Shown here one piece after another: positions 29,601 to 39,949 of a DNA stretch of 64,000 bases. How positions within the stretch are numbered: the stretch's first letter is position 1; each line of letters begins with the position of its first letter. The notes beneath the pieces are model-generated. The model did no database searches, was not told the origin of the DNA, and was given only the letters and a program-made list of their open reading frames with translations. Source of the DNA: Shewanella psychropiezotolerans (GTDB taxonomy: Bacteria > Pseudomonadota > Gammaproteobacteria > Enterobacterales > Shewanellaceae); NCBI RefSeq assembly GCF_007197555.1, contig NZ_CP041614.1, forward strand, positions 2,224,001-2,288,000, given 5' to 3'. Both the position numbers and the translations under genes were made by a program.

Positions 29601-32600
29601 CTGCGACGGTCAGTTTAACTAACCTTAGTGGTGAAGGCTCCTTGGGTATCACTATTGCTGCAGGAACGGCTCGTTTTAGTACTAATTTATCACCTGCAGC
29701 AGGACCCAGTAATATTTTTGCAGTCGATGTAATTCAGCCAACGGTTACAGTGACAGGCCCTTCTAGCCCTCAAGTCAATTCATTTGTTGTGAATATCAAC
29801 TTTGATGAAAGTATGTCGGGTTTTACTGTTGATGATATTACGGTTATTAATGGGACATTATCTGATTTTCAAACTGTGAATGCGGCTAGTTATACTGTTC
29901 AAGTTGATGTAATGGGGGAGACAAGTGTTTCTGTGGAAGTTGCTGCTGGTGTAGCAACGGACAGTGCAGGTAATGGAAATACGCAATCAAATACGTTGAG
30001 TATCAATTATGATGATGTTCAGCCGACAGTAACCATTAGTGGTCCATCGGGTACGACTACTACAGCATTTACTGCCACTATCGGTTTTAGTGAAAATGTC
30101 ACAGATTTTGACATCGGGGATATCATTGCAACTAATGCGGGGTTGAGTAGTTTCACTGTGATAGATGCTGCAAATTATTCTGTTCTGGTTACCCCTGTGG
30201 CGCAAGCGAGTGTCAGTTTGGATATTGCTCAAGGTGCTGCGGTCGACCTTTCCGGTAATGGCAATATAGTGGCAACACGTTATGCCGTTGTTTATGACTT
30301 TAATGATACACCGGTCATTTCTGGTGTGGCATTGACATCGGTAGATGAAGACTCATTGTATAGCTTCTCTCCTACCTTTAGTGATGCTGATGTTGCAGAT
30401 ACTCTTTCATTTAGTATTGTAAATAAACCTGACTGGGCAACTTTTAGCTCTGTAGATGGTAGCCTTTCAGGCACACCTGCTAATGCTGATGTTGGAGTGA
30501 CTACTGGTATTGTTATATCAGTTTTTGATGGCAATTTATCAGCATCGCTAGCGACTTTTAACCTCGAAGTCATCAATATAAATGATGCGCCAGTGTTTAG
30601 CTCATCACCCATTGTCGAAGTTGTTGTTGGGGCTTTATACTCATATCCTTTGTCTGCTACTGATATAGACTCTACTTATTCAATTAGCTTCGAGTTGCTG
30701 AGTGGTCCTGAATGGTTGAGTATCGACAGTGGCTGGGTTCTCCAGGGGACAGCTCCAGAGGATGCATTAGGTGATCTGCTTAATGTGGTTATTGCACTTA
30801 GTGATGGTGATACAGAGTCACCTGTTTTACAAGAGTTTGTCCTTAGTGTTATACCGCCTGAGAAAACTGAAATCTCTTCGAACTTCTATTTCACTCCCGC
30901 ACCAGCAACGGCTGAACAAACGGTCAGTTTAGTCTTAGAGTTAACTAATCTTGGGTTAGCTTCTGCTGAGGATATCATTTTTGATATTGCCATTAATGGC
31001 AGTTTAACCATAGAAACACTGCCAGCTGTTTGTATTGAAACTGAGTCTAATACCCTAAGCTGTCAGTTAGGCTCTGCTATTAAAGCTGGGGATGTTGCTA
31101 GCACGCTTATAGCGTTAACTGTCGATGATGTTGATTCTGGGTTTACTTCTGCAGAGGTGGTGATTTCTGGTGGTAATTTAGACGGAGCCGTAGTTGATGA
31201 CAATGCTCAATTGCTACTCGCCAATGTGCTGTCAATACTTCCTGGCGAGTCGCTGATAAGTAGCCCGTCTAGTGTCGGCTTCGCAGTGGATATTGATGGA
31301 GATACTTTCGTCGATCTGCTTAGTTATGATGCTAACACTATGATGACATCAGTGTTAATTAATGATGGCAATGGTCAACTTAATCCCTCTACGAGTTTAG
31401 CGATGAGCCAAGAGGTTAAATCTATACTGGTGGCTGATGTAGACAGTGACGGTAATCTTGACCTCATTACCGCAGGTGGAAGTGATGCAAACAGTGTTGT
31501 TTATCTGCTAGGCGAGCAACTACAAGTGCAATCAAGTGTGGTACTCGATGCTGTAAGCGCCGACTTCATATTAGTGGCGGATTTGGACAATGATTCATCG
31601 GTTGAGGTTATTCTTGCTGGCTTAGCTCAAGTTGATATTGCTGTGTACTCGCATGTTGGTACAGATGAGATGACGGTTAGTGTCATTAATGTATTTGAGC
31701 TTGCGCAGCAAAACAGCTCAAGTCATTTGAGTGTTTTAGGTGAAAAAAATAGCTCAGATAACTCAACAGCTAAAGTTGCAGATAGTGACAAAGCTCCAGC
31801 TCTAATCGTGGATACGGGGGTGACATCTTTAAGTATCGTTGAAAGTAGCGAAGGTCTCCGCTTACTTGTTGCCGGTGATATGAGTACGCCAGTGTTAGTC
31901 AATATGGATGAGACGCAATGGACATCTGTCACAGTTCCTAGTATTACCCAACCTATTGAGATGATGGCAGTTACTGATGTCGATAGTGATGGTATTTCTG
32001 ACGCCTTTATCTATGGAGACACTGGATGGAAGCTCATAATTAATGTGTTTGAAACTGACTTTATGATTAGTGATGTCGAGTTTCCTGATGCGGATGAGGT
32101 GTTAGTATCAGATCTGAATGATGATGGTGTTAATGAGATCTTGTTTATCATGCCTCAGGGCGTGAGTATTTGGCATTATTATAGTCTGAATGACATCCGT
32201 GTTGATGATGCTGTGATTGTAACTGATGAACTCGCTCAGTTAGTATTATTGGATATCGATAATGATGGCGACTTGGACATTATTACCTTTGATGGACAAA
32301 CTGGTGTGTTTCTTTGGTATTTGAGTCTAGATGGTGGTTTTGGTTTGCAAGAAACAGATGTTTCGATTTTTGCTGATGGACCTAACTTCCCTCAGATTGA
32401 TGTAGCATCGCCTGTAACATTCAGTATCAGTAACCTCTCTGAAGCAATGGCTACAGAAGTCAGCGTATCAATCAGTGTTGGAAGTCGTTTTGAATCTTCT
32501 AATATACCTGGTAATTGTATTGGTCAAGATGGCAAGTATGTTTGTAGCTTAGGAGAGCTTGCAGGCGGAACTCGTAAAGAAATTGAGTTCTGGATCACAC

Positions 32601-32815
32601 CTAAATCTGTTGGTGAGTTTTCAATTATCGCGACCGTTAAACGACTTGAGTTTGATACCAATGAAAACAATGACACGGTTGAGCTCGTGTTAGATGTTCA
32701 GGGGAAGAACAATAGTGAAAGCAGTAGCGGTAGTATGCAGGCCTGGGCTATTTTCTGCTTGTTAATGCTGGTTGCATATAGAAGAGTTTATGTACGAAAG
32801 AGCTTCTCTCTGTAG
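26640..32815 (+). CDS. Giant exported DUF11 / Ig-like / FG-GAP surface protein, one frameshift as read
   Basis: Signal peptide at about 1-34 (VFYISLLLVAKFASAAG). The frame breaks in a G6 run (26903-26908); with a seventh G it runs on as GGTSCTDGSFTANAGESTF to 32815, about 2058 aa. Domains in order: several DUF11-type repeats with FSFNITGTV/SCTFDM elements and paired Cys; three Ig-like modules with the INGTLSGF or INGTLSDF motif (near 29150, 29750, 30010); a cadherin/He_PIG-like pair (VDEDSLYSFSPTFSDAD); FG-GAP/VCBS-type repeats (DVDSDGNLDLI, DLNDDGVNEIL, DIDNDGDLDII) that bind calcium; and a CARDB-like domain. The end, GSMQAWAIFCLLMLVAYRR plus basic tail, looks like a GlyGly-CTERM-like sorting signal. 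Probably cell-surface or released. Confidence 0.82.
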
Positions 32816-32827
32816 GTTTGCATGTTT

Positions 32828-33373
32828 GTAGGAGGGTGCTTCAGCCCCGAGGCTTGGGATAGGTCTCTTGGCCATCTGATAGCTTCCTCCCGGCTAAAGC
32901 CGGTCCTACATAGGTTTGTATCTTGTAGGAGGGTGCTTTAGCCCCGAGTCTTGGATAAGTCTCTTGGCCATTTTGTAGCTTCCTCCCGGCTAAAGCCGGT
33001 CCTACATAGGTTTACATGTTTGTAGGAGGGCGCTTCAGCCCCGAGGCTTGGGATATGTATTTAGACCATTTTGATAAGTTCCTCCCGGCTAAAGCCGGTC
33101 CTACATAGGTTCATATGTAGATGGTGCCCGTTTATTGGAAAGGAACGGTTGTAGGAGGGTGCTTCAGCCCCGAGGCTTGGGATATGTCTCTTGGCCATTT
33201 TGATAGTTTCCTCCCGGCTAAAGCCGATCCTACATAGGTTTGCATGTTGTAGGAGGGCGCTTCAGCCCCGAGGTTTGGGATATGTCTCTTGGCCGTTTTG
33301 ATAGCTTCCTCCCGGCTAACGCCTGTCCTACATAGGTTTGTATCTTGTAGGAGGGCGCTTTAGCCCCGAGGTT
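32828..33373. repeat. Array of five and a half ~83-bp palindromic repeat units
   Basis: Units at 32828-32909, 32925-33005, 33022-33104, 33151-33233, 33249-33331 and a left half at 33347-33373. Each starts GTAGGAGGGTGCTTTAGCCC and ends CCCGGCTAAAGCCGGTCCTA plus C, so the ends pair as a long imperfect hairpin. Spacers are about 16 bp, except before unit 4, which carries a module (about 33110-33150) with ATGTAGATGGTGCCCG and GGAAAGGAACGGTT. It follows the DUF11 gene and precedes the CRTAC1 gene. There is no gene in 32816-33502. Confidence 0.9.
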
Positions 33374-33502
33374 GCAGATTTGTTGGCATCTATGTTGTTT
33401 TTTGATATCTTGAAATTGATAAATATTTAATAAAAATATGTCGGCCTCTCCTGCTGTTTATTGTGGCTTTAAGGAGAAGGTAACGGCAATAGGGAGTTGT
33501 AT

Positions 33503-36500
33503 ATGCGCAGTATAAGCAATGGAATTCATTCTAGTTTGGGCTTTAGTCATAATCCAGTTCGAAAACTAGCCGTCAGTATCAAAGCTGCAATGTTGGCTAT
33601 GGTGCTAATATCATCGGGTATAGCTGCAAATGTTTACGCCGAGGATCAAATTGACATCAGTCAGCTAGATGATGGCATATTAAAACTGATGGGTAAGTTA
33701 GAGTCGGTGAAAGACCCTAAATGCCACGCTACAGCAACTCGTCTCGAAGGTCTTATCTATGGCACTCCCTTATCTGCAAACGCCAGATATGCTAAAACTG
33801 AACTGCAAAAACGACTCGTTCGTGCTATTTGGCAAAAAGCTGCGAGTCTTTATCCTGATGCCAGTCAACTGACACTTTCTCAAGTCAATGCAGCAAGTGA
33901 ACTTCTACTTCAAACCAAGCTAAAGCAAGGTTTCCCTGATATTAATCAGTCTTACTGGTTAGTAAGTACTAATGGCGTCATCACAGAAATTAACAGTCGT
34001 GATCAACAGCATTATGGTTCGATTGCTTATACCTTGAGAGCCATGCTAGCTGTGCAGCAAGATGTGTTGCTCGATTTTGATATTGAACTTCCAGGGCTTA
34101 GTGATGATGCGACCCAAGCCATCACTGAAAAAGTGGATTTAGTCACTTTGTCACTGTTAAAACGAGCTGATATCCTTGCCAGAGATACGGATAGTTATGA
34201 AGTTTCGGCGCAGATGGTTACCCAAAGTTGGGGTGTTCTTTTCCCGTCTTTGGAGTCATCTGAAAATGTAAGGCTTGCAAACAGTTCATCAACTAAAATC
34301 GTGAAGTCAGGTTTGTTACTGCCCTTGATTGAGCAGAAAATTGCAGCTTTCGAACAATACAATGAAGTTAATCAAACGCTTTTTGCTCGTAATCTTCAAG
34401 TGTATTTTGCGAAACTAGCTTTACCAAAAGACCCTGCTAAAAAGGCCGCGTTTAAGCAATATTTCACAGAAGCAATGATAGCATTCTCAGGCACGCTTTA
34501 TCTCGATGCTCAGGCTCGAGTCAGTAAAGGGTCAACAATTAAAGAATCTGATGTCGCAGCGTCAGTGCAAAGTTTGCTTCCTCACCGCATCAATGAATAT
34601 GAAGATGTAATTTTTTATCCTAATTATCCCAAGGATAAGCAAGTCGTCATAGAATCTTACGATATGGACTCGTTCAGAGATTCTGGTTTGCATTGGCTTT
34701 ACTTTAAAGAGGCATTGCTCGATGCTAAATCGTTAGTCAAAATTGAAGCAGACCCTTTTGCTGCTGAACTTCTCAGTGAAGCGATCGCTCACTATGGTGT
34801 GCTATTACTCCGAAATGCGGGTATTGAAGGAAAGCGGTTAAAGCAAGAGGTGCTTAGCTCTGATCTTGTAGCGCTGAGTTATGAAAAAATCATGTCAGAT
34901 CTACAGACCTATCACAGTTATCAGCCACAGAAGCTTGTAAAAACAGGAATTATTTCTGCCGGTGGCAACGGCGGCGACACACCTCAGACTCGTTATTTTA
35001 TTAATGTGACAGATAAGCAAGGTTTTAAAGCCGAGCACCGCTCATCAGACTGGCTAAGTCGTCAATTACGTAGCTACCTAAGCAAGAGTTCTGAAACTGG
35101 CATTATTACTATCCCTCCTGCATTTGGTGGCGGTGGTGTTGCGGCTGAAGATATTAATAATGACGGGCTAATCGATATCCTCATTTTGAGTGGCCTTGGT
35201 AACAAGCTCTATCTGAATAAAGGCGGTTACTTCGAAGATATTACGGTTTCAGCTGGTCTTGATAATCACAGTAAGAGAAAAGGTTCAGAAGACACCGCTG
35301 GTGAGCCTAGACAACCTTTGATAGCCGATTTTGATAATGATGGCGATCAAGACATAGTGATCACTTATGTCGATGAAGCTCACCGGGTATACCGTAATGA
35401 TGGAGACGGAAAGTTTACCGAAGTCACCGCTACTGCTTCACTCGGTGGCGCTGGCCTTGTAGGCGGCCCTGCGACGACGTTTGATGTGAACAACGATGGC
35501 TTACTTGATATCTACATCGAATACTTCGGCAATTACCTCAAGGGCGAGCTTCCAACCCTTAAACGTAGAAATGATAATGGTGGCGTCAATGTGCTATTCA
35601 TCAATAAAGGTGGTTTCAAGTTTGAACAGGCTAAGGATGCGTTAGGCGCCAATAACTCCGGCTGGGGGCAGGCGGTAACACATACAGATTTGAATATGGA
35701 TGGCTGGCAAGACCTCATCGTAGGTAATGATTTTGGCGTGAATGCTTATTATATCAATCAACAAGGGAAGGGTTTTGTCGATTATGCTGCCAAGCTAGGT
35801 ACTGATAAGCCATCATATACGATGAATTTGAGTTTAAGTGACCTTAACCGTGACGGTATCCCGGATATTTATGTGTCGAATATTGTGACCATGAATAAAG
35901 ATCAGAAATATGTCACGCCAAGTGAGGATACTAGTGCCGAGTTTAATCCTGATAAATTAGCGAATATGCGAGTCGTCGAAGGTAATGATCTGTTTTTGTC
36001 CACTTTTACCGATAGCGGTGCAATTAAATATCAGCACAGTGACTTGGTTGGCCGAGGTTTTTCATCAACAGGTTGGGCATGGGATGCTGACTTTTTCGAT
36101 GTAGATAATGATGGGGATGATGATCTCTATGTGCTCAACGGCATGAATGACTATTATGTCTACTCCACTGACAACCCCTATTACAATGATCCTATGACAG
36201 GCGAAAGCTTAGCCGTTAATTTCCCCGATGCTGCTAAAGCCAGTAATGTGTTTTTTCTCAACAGCGGCGGAAAATTATCGAATGTTTCAGCATTAAGCGG
36301 ACTGGACATGATAGCTAACTCGCGATCGGCTTCTTATCTGGATTTTGATAATGATGGTGACTTAGATGTGGTAGTGAATAACTACCATGATGCGGCGCAT
36401 TTATTCGAGAATCAGGCACAGAAGCTCAATAATAACTGGATTAAAATCACCTTGCAGGGGTCACCCGAACATGGTGTGAATCTCGATGGCATAGGGGCAC

Positions 36501-36712
36501 AAATTGTCGTGGGTTATGAAGGGGATGGTTATTCGTGGCGTCAAGTGAGTGGCAGTCAAGGCTATATGTCAGTACACCCTAAACAGCAACATATAGGGTT
36601 AGGTAAAGCGACTTCGGCTAATCTTATGGTGATCTGGCCTAATGGAACCAGGCAACATATTAGTAATGTGAAAGCTAATCAGAGTTATACGGTTCGTTAT
36701 CCGGAGAGGTAA
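33503..36712 (+). CDS. CRTAC1-type exported FG-GAP protein with ASPIC/UnbV domain
   Basis: 1069 aa from ATG 33503, chosen because AGGGAG lies 6 nt upstream; the TTG at 33497 abuts that RBS. Signal peptide about 25-47 (AMLAMVLISSGIAANVYA). Residues about 50-530 form a helical region not recognised. From about 539 come at least seven FG-GAP/VCBS repeats with calcium-loop motifs (DINNDGLIDI, DFDNDGDQDI, DVNNDGLLDI, DLNMDGWQDL, DLNRDGIPDI, DVDNDGDDDL, DFDNDGDLDV), a probable beta-propeller. The C-terminus (GIGAQIVV to LMVIWPNGTRQHI, about 990-1060) is ASPIC/UnbV, normally found with FG-GAP in CRTAC1-like proteins. Extracellular or periplasmic. It is isolated by repeat arrays on both sides. Confidence 0.88.
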   Translation: MRSISNGIHSSLGFSHNPVRKLAVSIKAAMLAMVLISSGIAANVYAEDQIDISQLDDGILKLMGKLESVKDPKCHATATRLEGLIYGTPLSANARYAKTELQKRLVRAIWQKAASLYPDASQLTLSQVNAASELLLQTKLKQGFPDINQSYWLVSTNGVITEINSRDQQHYGSIAYTLRAMLAVQQDVLLDFDIELPGLSDDATQAITEKVDLVTLSLLKRADILARDTDSYEVSAQMVTQSWGVLFPSLESSENVRLANSSSTKIVKSGLLLPLIEQKIAAFEQYNEVNQTLFARNLQVYFAKLALPKDPAKKAAFKQYFTEAMIAFSGTLYLDAQARVSKGSTIKESDVAASVQSLLPHRINEYEDVIFYPNYPKDKQVVIESYDMDSFRDSGLHWLYFKEALLDAKSLVKIEADPFAAELLSEAIAHYGVLLLRNAGIEGKRLKQEVLSSDLVALSYEKIMSDLQTYHSYQPQKLVKTGIISAGGNGGDTPQTRYFINVTDKQGFKAEHRSSDWLSRQLRSYLSKSSETGIITIPPAFGGGGVAAEDINNDGLIDILILSGLGNKLYLNKGGYFEDITVSAGLDNHSKRKGSEDTAGEPRQPLIADFDNDGDQDIVITYVDEAHRVYRNDGDGKFTEVTATASLGGAGLVGGPATTFDVNNDGLLDIYIEYFGNYLKGELPTLKRRNDNGGVNVLFINKGGFKFEQAKDALGANNSGWGQAVTHTDLNMDGWQDLIVGNDFGVNAYYINQQGKGFVDYAAKLGTDKPSYTMNLSLSDLNRDGIPDIYVSNIVTMNKDQKYVTPSEDTSAEFNPDKLANMRVVEGNDLFLSTFTDSGAIKYQHSDLVGRGFSSTGWAWDADFFDVDNDGDDDLYVLNGMNDYYVYSTDNPYYNDPMTGESLAVNFPDAAKASNVFFLNSGGKLSNVSALSGLDMIANSRSASYLDFDNDGDLDVVVNNYHDAAHLFENQAQKLNNNWIKITLQGSPEHGVNLDGIGAQIVVGYEGDGYSWRQVSGSQGYMSVHPKQQHIGLGKATSANLMVIWPNGTRQHISNVKANQSYTVRYPER

Positions 36713-36841
36713 CTTAGGAGCGGTTTCGGGTTAAAGATAGAGCTAAGAAAGTCTCGAGTCGCGAGATACAAGCTAAGGTCACTGCAAAGGATGTTGCGAA
36801 AATAGTCGGGCTGACGGTTGGCTTTGATTGGTCATGCTTGT

Positions 36842-37395
36842 GTAGGAGGTGGCTTTAGCCCCGAGGCTTGGGCCATTTTGATAGGTTTCTCCCGGCTAAA
36901 GCCGGTCCTACATTGGTTCATATGTAGATGGTGCCCGTTTATTGGAAAGGAACGGTTGTAGGAGGGTGCTTTAGCCCCGAGGCTTGGGATATGTATTTAG
37001 GCCATGTTGATAAGTTCCTCCCGGCTAAAGCCAGTCCTACATTGGTTTGTAGCTCGTTGTTTAGTGTTCGATTGCTGGTGACGAGTTTGATTCGTGTCAT
37101 TGTTGAGAGGACATCTGTTGTAGGAGGGGGGCTTTAGCCCCGAGGCTTAGGATATGTATTTAGGTTATTTGATAGGTTCCTGTTCATATGTAGATGGTGC
37201 CCGTTTATTGGAAAGGAACGGTTGTAGGAGGGTGCTTTAGCCCCGAGGTTTTAGTTAGGCTATTTTGATAGCTTCCTCCCGGTTAAAGCCAGTCCTAGAT
37301 AGGTTTGTATCTTGTAGGAGGGCGCTTCAGCCCCGAGGCTATGAAATATGTATTTAGGTTATTTGATAGGTTCCTCCCGGCTAAAGCCGGTCCTA
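36842..37395. repeat. Second array of ~83-bp palindromic units
   Basis: Units at 36842-36911 (shortened middle), 36958-37040, 37120-37181 (right half replaced), 37223-37297 and 37314-37395, of the same family as 32828-33373. The module with ATGTAGATGGTGCCCG and GGAAAGGAACGGTT occurs twice (36920-36957 and 37186-37222). In unit 3 it cuts in after TTCCT, which looks like recombination between units. There is no real gene in 36713-37446. Confidence 0.9.
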
Positions 37396-37446
37396 CACTC
37401 TGACATGTCCGTAACGGTTAATTATTTTTGGTGAGAGATCCCTCCG

Positions 37447-39816
37447 ATGTTTTCAAGGTTTTTTCTTATATCATGTTTTTTGTTCTTCATTAGCATTGGT
37501 CAAATCAGTGCGGATTCCGTGAGTATTAATAAGACAGTGCTTAACGATACTGACTTGATGATCGCTTTTGAAAGTCGTAAATCTTGGCTCGTCAATCGTA
37601 AGATTGTTAGTTCACAAACATCAACGCCTAAGTATCTTAATAACTTAATTAATTCAGAATCTCCCTACCTGCTCAGTCACTCTCTACAGCCTGTTGATTG
37701 GATTGAGTGGCAACCAAATTTTGAAACTGATTTTCAAAGCGGTGGCAAGCTAGTCTTTATTTCAATTGGCTATTCTACCTGTCATTGGTGTCATGTGATG
37801 GCTGAAGAGAGTTTTGCTAATACTGACATCGCAGATATTCTAAATCAGTCTTACATCAGCATTAAAGTCGACAGAGAGCAGTGGCCGCTGGTGGATGGGC
37901 GTTTTAAATCTGCATTGGAATTATTGAAAGGTGAGGCCGGCTGGCCTCTCAATGTCATATTGACGCCAGATGGCAAGATAGTTTGGATTGACTCTTATCT
38001 TAATAAAGATAAGTTTACTAAAGTGATCCAAGGACTTGCTAAGAGATGGGGGAAGCAACCAAAAGCTATATCTAGTTTGGCGAGTAGAGTAGACGCTATA
38101 GTAAATCCTGATCCACTCCCGACTTCGAATCCAGAGACAAATCTGCTTTCAAAAAGTGATTGGCGAAAGCTATTACCTGAGCAACATCAGTCAGTTTATC
38201 AAGCCTTACTCAATGAAGAACGCCTCGGTGAACCGCGTTTTTTTCGAGAAGTCTGGCAACTTGGTTTATTGGATGAGTATTTACGAACAGGTAATAAAGC
38301 TTATTTGGAGGCTGTAGAAAATCAGCTTTCTGAAATATTGCTAAGTCCGGTATTTGATGCAATAGATGGTGGTTTTCACCGTTATACTGTAGATAGTAAA
38401 TGGCAGACCCCTCACTTTGAGAAGATGCTATATACCCAAGCGAATATGATCAGTCTGTTAGCAAGAGTTTACGGAATTACAGGTAAACAGCACTACCGTA
38501 TTGCAATGGAGCAAACCATCAATTGGGTCGAACAGTGGCTGAAGAATGATTCTGGTTACTCTTCGGCCGTATCGGCTCTCTCAGAAGGGATAGAAGGTAA
38601 GTATTATCATTTCAGGGACACTCAATCTGACTCAGGCACTGTCAATTTGGTTGGATTCAAAGCTTTAACAGGAGTCATCAATGATACTCAAAGCGGAAAT
38701 AATCAGAATGTCTTAGTATCACTTGATTCGTTAGATTCTGATTGGCGTAAGTTACCTAGTTATCAGGAATTAAAAAAATATCGTAAGCAAAAGGTAAAGC
38801 CAGAAATTGATGAGAAAGTCATAGTCAGTTGGAATAGCCGTTATGCGATTGCACTTATCGATGCTTTTGAAGTAACTGACAAAGCGGAATATTTAGATAA
38901 CTCCACCCGGTTACTTGAGTTGCTTTGGCAAGGTGCGATATTTGATGGAAAACTATATCGGATAGTATTTTTGGGGCGTGCATCGATACCTGCACAGCTG
39001 GAAGATTTTGCTTTGTTTGCACTAGCTCAGTTCAGACTCGCTTTCTATCAGCCTTGGCAGGGTGAAGAACATGGTGAAAGCATATCATCTGGTATTGAAA
39101 CTAGGGCATTTGGGGATGGCTCAGCAGTTACAAGTGGGAACTGGTTATTAGAGAAAATGATTGCCCATTTTGATGATTCTGATGGGGAAAATTTGTATTC
39201 AAAGATCTCTAATTTAAATACAGATGGAGAGCAATCTTCAGTCTATACCTCAGTATATAGAGCTTTGTCTCTAGGAAGTTTATATTCTCAACATCCGGCT
39301 TATAAGCAAATATCCAGTCAGCTCAGCAAGAGTCATAGTCCCCTCTTAAGTGAATTGTTTAAGAATTATAGTTTCGTTGGCAGTGTGGCTGATGGCTTAG
39401 TGCCAGTAAGGTTAAATCATTCTATTTTTGCAAAGGGACATGGGCGAATAAAGGCATTTAATGATGGGGGGATTATTCGTATTGAGTTTGATATAGAGCC
39501 GGGTTGGCATATTAATGCCAACCCGGTAGCAAACAAGCGCTTCATCCCAACCCAAGTTTCACTTGTTGGGATTGATGGGGGATTTCAATCAGATAAAAGC
39601 ATTAAAGTTCACTATCCCCAAGCTACGGAGAAGCAGCTTTTTTTTTACAAAACGTTATTACATCTTTACGAAGGACGATTTGAGATACAGGTAGAGTTTC
39701 CAGAGTCAAGAACATCAAAAGGTGAGTACAATAGACATATACTCGGCATTCGATTGCAAGCTTGTTCTGAGAGCTTGTGTTTACTGCCCGAAAATTTGGT
39801 TTTGTTAAGGAATTAA
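37447..39816 (+). CDS. Exported DUF255 (YyaL/SSP411-like) thioredoxin-fold protein with DsbD-like C-terminus
   Basis: 789 aa. Signal peptide about 1-22 (FLFFISIGQISA). Residues about 62-220 are a thioredoxin-like DUF255 domain: SPYLLSHSLQPVDWIEW and a redox-type motif C112-H-W-C115 in GYSTCHWCHVMAEESF. A following alpha/alpha-barrel region (about 240-600, including DGGFHRYTVDSKWQTPHFEK and KPEIDEKVIVSWNS) is also typical of the YyaL/SSP411 family. The last about 130 residues (IEPGWHINANPV...ACSESLCLLPEN) resemble the N-terminal domain of DsbD, including the Cys pair. Most family members are cytoplasmic and lack the last domain, so an exported fusion is unusual. A periplasmic thiol-redox role is inferred. 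Confidence 0.82.
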   Translation: MFSRFFLISCFLFFISIGQISADSVSINKTVLNDTDLMIAFESRKSWLVNRKIVSSQTSTPKYLNNLINSESPYLLSHSLQPVDWIEWQPNFETDFQSGGKLVFISIGYSTCHWCHVMAEESFANTDIADILNQSYISIKVDREQWPLVDGRFKSALELLKGEAGWPLNVILTPDGKIVWIDSYLNKDKFTKVIQGLAKRWGKQPKAISSLASRVDAIVNPDPLPTSNPETNLLSKSDWRKLLPEQHQSVYQALLNEERLGEPRFFREVWQLGLLDEYLRTGNKAYLEAVENQLSEILLSPVFDAIDGGFHRYTVDSKWQTPHFEKMLYTQANMISLLARVYGITGKQHYRIAMEQTINWVEQWLKNDSGYSSAVSALSEGIEGKYYHFRDTQSDSGTVNLVGFKALTGVINDTQSGNNQNVLVSLDSLDSDWRKLPSYQELKKYRKQKVKPEIDEKVIVSWNSRYAIALIDAFEVTDKAEYLDNSTRLLELLWQGAIFDGKLYRIVFLGRASIPAQLEDFALFALAQFRLAFYQPWQGEEHGESISSGIETRAFGDGSAVTSGNWLLEKMIAHFDDSDGENLYSKISNLNTDGEQSSVYTSVYRALSLGSLYSQHPAYKQISSQLSKSHSPLLSELFKNYSFVGSVADGLVPVRLNHSIFAKGHGRIKAFNDGGIIRIEFDIEPGWHINANPVANKRFIPTQVSLVGIDGGFQSDKSIKVHYPQATEKQLFFYKTLLHLYEGRFEIQVEFPESRTSKGEYNRHILGIRLQACSESLCLLPENLVLLRN

Positions 39817-39879
39817 ATAAGTTTGAAGATTATGAATGAGCTTGTTTTATACCTCTTCATAGGATGATAGAATCTCAAA

Positions 39880-39900
39880 ATTGATAATTGATAATTGATA
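39880..39900. repeat. Heptamer ATTGATA x3 upstream of galU
   Basis: Three exact ATTGATA units at 39880-39886, 39887-39893 and 39894-39900, then ATTGAGA. They lie 50 bp before the galU start, in its likely promoter or leader region. Confidence 0.7.
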
Positions 39901-39949
39901 ATTGAGATTAGGGCGTGTTGGTCTCTAATTTTTGTCTAAAAGAGATTTT

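Noticed and set aside
32828..33373. Regularly spaced repeats resembling a CRISPR array
   Set aside because: Units are ~83 bp with self-complementary ends, and the intervals are also conserved and only about 16 bp; no unique spacers and no cas genes.
36928..37137. Open frame of 69 codons within the second repeat array
   Set aside because: It lies wholly in repeat units; coding is by chance.
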